From: an uncultured Clostridia bacterium | GTDB taxonomy: Bacteria > Bacillota > Clostridia > Christensenellales > Aristaeellaceae | Reading direction: 5' to 3' | DNA length: 6,503 nucleotides | NCBI GenBank assembly: GCA_934636425.1 | Contig: CAKUAV010000157.1 | Span: forward strand, 1-6,503 | Made by a program: the position numbers and the translations under genes | Shown: one piece after another, positions 4,878 through 6,503 of the stretch | How the letters are laid out: the number at the start of each line of letters is the position of its first letter | Position numbering within the stretch: the first letter of the stretch is position 1 | Notes under the pieces: generated by a model | Told to the model about the DNA's origin: nothing | Databases searched by the model: none | What the model saw: only the letters and a program-made list of their open reading frames with translations

Positions 4878-5252
4878 ATGCTTGAGAGTCTGCTGAAAAA
4901 TCCGTACGAAATCGCCGCGATCATACTCTTCGGCATCGGCTTCACATCGCTGATGCTGCAAAAGAACATGATCAAAAAGATCATAGGCTTTGGCATGATG
5001 GACAGCGCCATATATCTCTTCCTCGCGGCCAAGGGCTTCATCGAGGGCCGCAAGGCGCCCATCGTGGTGAACGGCGTGACGAAAATGTCCGCCTACATCA
5101 ACCCCATTCCCAGCGGTCTGGTGCTGACCGGCATCGTCGTCTCCGTCAGCGTAACCTCTCTCATGCTGGCGCTGACCGTGCGCCTCTACCGCCGCTATCA
5201 CACGCTGGACATCGACGAAATCACAGTGCTCGCGCGAAAGGAGGAGAACTGA
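4878..5252 (+). CDS. mrpC: Na+/H+ antiporter subunit MrpC (NuoK-like, MbhG-type)
   Basis: This is a homologue of complex I subunit NuoK. It has 124 residues and three helices (about 11-27, 36-52, 80-103), a normal length. The NuoK/MrpC signature NPIPSGLVLTGIVVSVSVTSL is at 75-95; many MrpC proteins have DPLPQALVLTAIVI here, so this is a variant with Ser-Gly. It sits 3 bases after the fused mrpB gene, with AAAGGGG about 11 bases before the ATG. It ends in TGA immediately followed by the TTG start of mrpD in the same frame. Confidence 0.93.
   Translation: MLESLLKNPYEIAAIILFGIGFTSLMLQKNMIKKIIGFGMMDSAIYLFLAAKGFIEGRKAPIVVNGVTKMSAYINPIPSGLVLTGIVVSVSVTSLMLALTVRLYRRYHTLDIDEITVLARKEEN
5240..5244 (+). 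promoter_or_regulatory. Ribosome binding site deciding the TTG start of mrpD
   Basis: GGAGG lies within the end of mrpC and exactly 8 bases before the TTG at 5253. It supports the non-ATG start, because the next in-frame ATG (5328) has no comparable site and would cut off the first membrane helix. Confidence 0.7.
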
Positions 5253-6503
5253 TTGGAAGCCTTCTGGCAGAATATCCCCTTCTTCTGCATCCTCTTGTGC
5301 ATCGCCTCCGCGTCGTTTACATCGATCATGCCGCGGAGGGCGGCGCGCGCGGCCTGTCTTTTTGTGGCCGGCAGCGTGCTGGTGATGAGCATGCTGCTGT
5401 GCGGCTATGTCTCCTCCTACGGCACGTTCTACACCTACATGATGGGCCATTTCCCCGCGCCCTGGGGCAACGAGATCCGCGTCGGCCTGCTGGAGTCGAT
5501 CACGGCCATCGCGTTTTCGGTCATCATGCTGCTGTCGATCACGGGCGGACTCGAGCACATCGCTCAGCAGGTCTTTGAGGACAAGCAGAGCCTGTACTAC
5601 ATCATGCTCGAGCTGCTCATGGCGGCGCTGCTGGCGCAGGTCTACACAAACGACCTGTTCACCGCCTATGTGTTTGTCGAGATCATGACGCTCTCGGCCT
5701 GCGCGCTGATCGTCGCCCGCTCCAAGGGACGCACGCTGGTGGCCGCCACGCGCTACATGATCATGAACCTGATGGGCAGCGGCCTGTTCCTGCTGGGGCT
5801 CTCCTATCTCTACGGCCTGACGGGACATCTGCTGATGAGCAACATTCACGAGCAGGTGGCGCTGCTGGCCGCCACGGGCGAGCACGCGCGCGCGCTGACC
5901 GTGACCATCGCGCTGATGAGCATCGGTCTGGCCATAAAGAGCGCGCTCTTCCCCTTCCACACATGGATTCCCGACGCGTACAGCCACGCGACGCCCACCT
6001 CCGCCGCGGTGCTGTCCAGTCTGGTGTCAAAGGGCTATATCTTCCTGCTGATAAAGATCTACTATCGCGTCATCGGACTGGACGTGGTCAATCAGACGCG
6101 CATTAACGACGTGCTGTTCGTGTTCGGCCTTGTGGGCATCATCATGGGCTCGCTCAGCGCCATCCGCGCAAAGGACGTGCGCCGCATGGTGTCCTTCTCC
6201 TCGGTCGCTCAGATCGGCTACATCTACATGGGCATCGGCATGGGCACGGAGGCCGGCATGGTGGCGGCCGTGTTCCACATATTCGTCCACGGCATGGCCA
6301 AATCGATGCTCTTCCTCGCCACATCCGGTCTGATTCAGGAATCCGGCTGGAAGACCGATTTCAGGAGCCTGCGCGGCAGCGGCTTCAGAAATCCGATCGC
6401 CGGCGTGGCATTCTCTGTCGGTTCGTTCTCGATGGTGGGCATTCCCTTCCTGGGCGGCTTCATATCGAAGGTGTATTTCGCCAAGGCGGCCATGATGATG
6501 CGC
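5253..6503 (+). CDS. mrpD: Proton-translocating antiporter subunit MrpD (MbhH-type), partial
   Basis: This is a large NuoL/M/N-like channel subunit of the antiporter; 417 codons lie in the window and the frame is still open at the right edge (family about 490-500). The start is TTG at 5253, directly after the mrpC stop. The Proton_antipo_M core is clear. VFVEIMTLSA (141-150) carries the conserved membrane Glu143. GLAIKSALFPFHTWIPDAYSHATPTSAAVLSS (225-256) carries Lys229, and Lys260 (SKGYIFLLIK) follows. FHIFVHGMAKSMLFL (341-355) carries Lys350, and MVGIPFLGGFISK (394-406) carries Lys406. Glu143 and Lys229 correspond by position to residues essential for transport in Bacillus MrpD. Every key residue visible is present, so the channel looks functional. 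The short N-terminus and the order after mrpC favour MrpD/MbhH over MrpA. Confidence 0.92.
   Translation, partial: MEAFWQNIPFFCILLCIASASFTSIMPRRAARAACLFVAGSVLVMSMLLCGYVSSYGTFYTYMMGHFPAPWGNEIRVGLLESITAIAFSVIMLLSITGGLEHIAQQVFEDKQSLYYIMLELLMAALLAQVYTNDLFTAYVFVEIMTLSACALIVARSKGRTLVAATRYMIMNLMGSGLFLLGLSYLYGLTGHLLMSNIHEQVALLAATGEHARALTVTIALMSIGLAIKSALFPFHTWIPDAYSHATPTSAAVLSSLVSKGYIFLLIKIYYRVIGLDVVNQTRINDVLFVFGLVGIIMGSLSAIRAKDVRRMVSFSSVAQIGYIYMGIGMGTEAGMVAAVFHIFVHGMAKSMLFLATSGLIQESGWKTDFRSLRGSGFRNPIAGVAFSVGSFSMVGIPFLGGFISKVYFAKAAMMMR

Noticed and set aside
4083..5987. A 634-residue open frame on the minus strand, antisense to the mrp genes
   Set aside because: It is His/Gln/Asp/Arg-rich with no recognisable domain and no ribosome binding site, and it lies opposite well-identified MrpB, MrpC and MrpD coding sequence. 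Long antisense frames are a known effect of GC-rich codon use.
1..6503. CRISPR arrays, insertion sequences or transposase genes
   Set aside because: No regularly spaced repeats, terminal inverted repeats or transposase-like frames were found in the window.

Overview
This window looks like a piece of a GC-rich, spore-forming (or formerly spore-forming) Firmicute, most likely an anaerobe of the class Clostridia. The evidence is a spoIIGA-sigE-sigG sporulation cluster on the minus strand, strong GGAGG-type ribosome binding sites, and promoters of Gram-positive sigma-A type. The genus cannot be named from the sequence alone.

Left half, minus strand, read from right to left. A promoter with an unusual 22-base spacer, like that of the Spo0A-activated spoIIG operon (2167-2200), leads into spoIIGA (2138-1338), the membrane protease that processes pro-sigma-E. 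After 5 bases comes sigE (1332-619), the mother-cell sigma factor. A 63-base gap carries a close match to a forespore sigma-F promoter (582-611), followed by sigG (from 555). The sigG gene is broken. Its first 97 codons are a good sigma-G N-terminus, but similarity stops abruptly inside conserved region 2 (near base 265). The rest of region 2.4 and regions 3 and 4 are absent. The reading frame runs on through unrelated DNA, across the promoter of a tRNA-Pro(GGG) gene, and stops inside that tRNA (74-1), at the left edge of the window.

Middle. A 333-base divergent spacer (2139-2471) holds the leftward spoIIG-type promoter, candidate Spo0A boxes, and a rightward sigma-A promoter (2392-2420) with a short leader that contains a 10-base-period direct repeat.

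Right half, plus strand. A tightly packed operon encodes a multisubunit cation/proton antiporter: mrpE, mrpF, mrpG, a small DUF4040 (MbhD-type) protein, a fused MbhE-like plus MrpB protein with a long charged N-terminus, mrpC, and a partial mrpD that leaves the window. This order (E-F-G, MrpA C-terminal pieces, B, C, D), with no full MrpA at the front, is that of the antiporter module of the archaeal Mbh/Mbs membrane complexes rather than of the Bacillus mrpABCDEFG operon. The subunits would assemble in one membrane complex. A redox (hydrogenase or sulfane-reductase type) module could follow downstream, but this cannot be seen here.

The two points most worth following up are the sigG truncation downstream of an apparently intact sigma-F promoter, and the Mbh-like antiporter module with its fused subunit.
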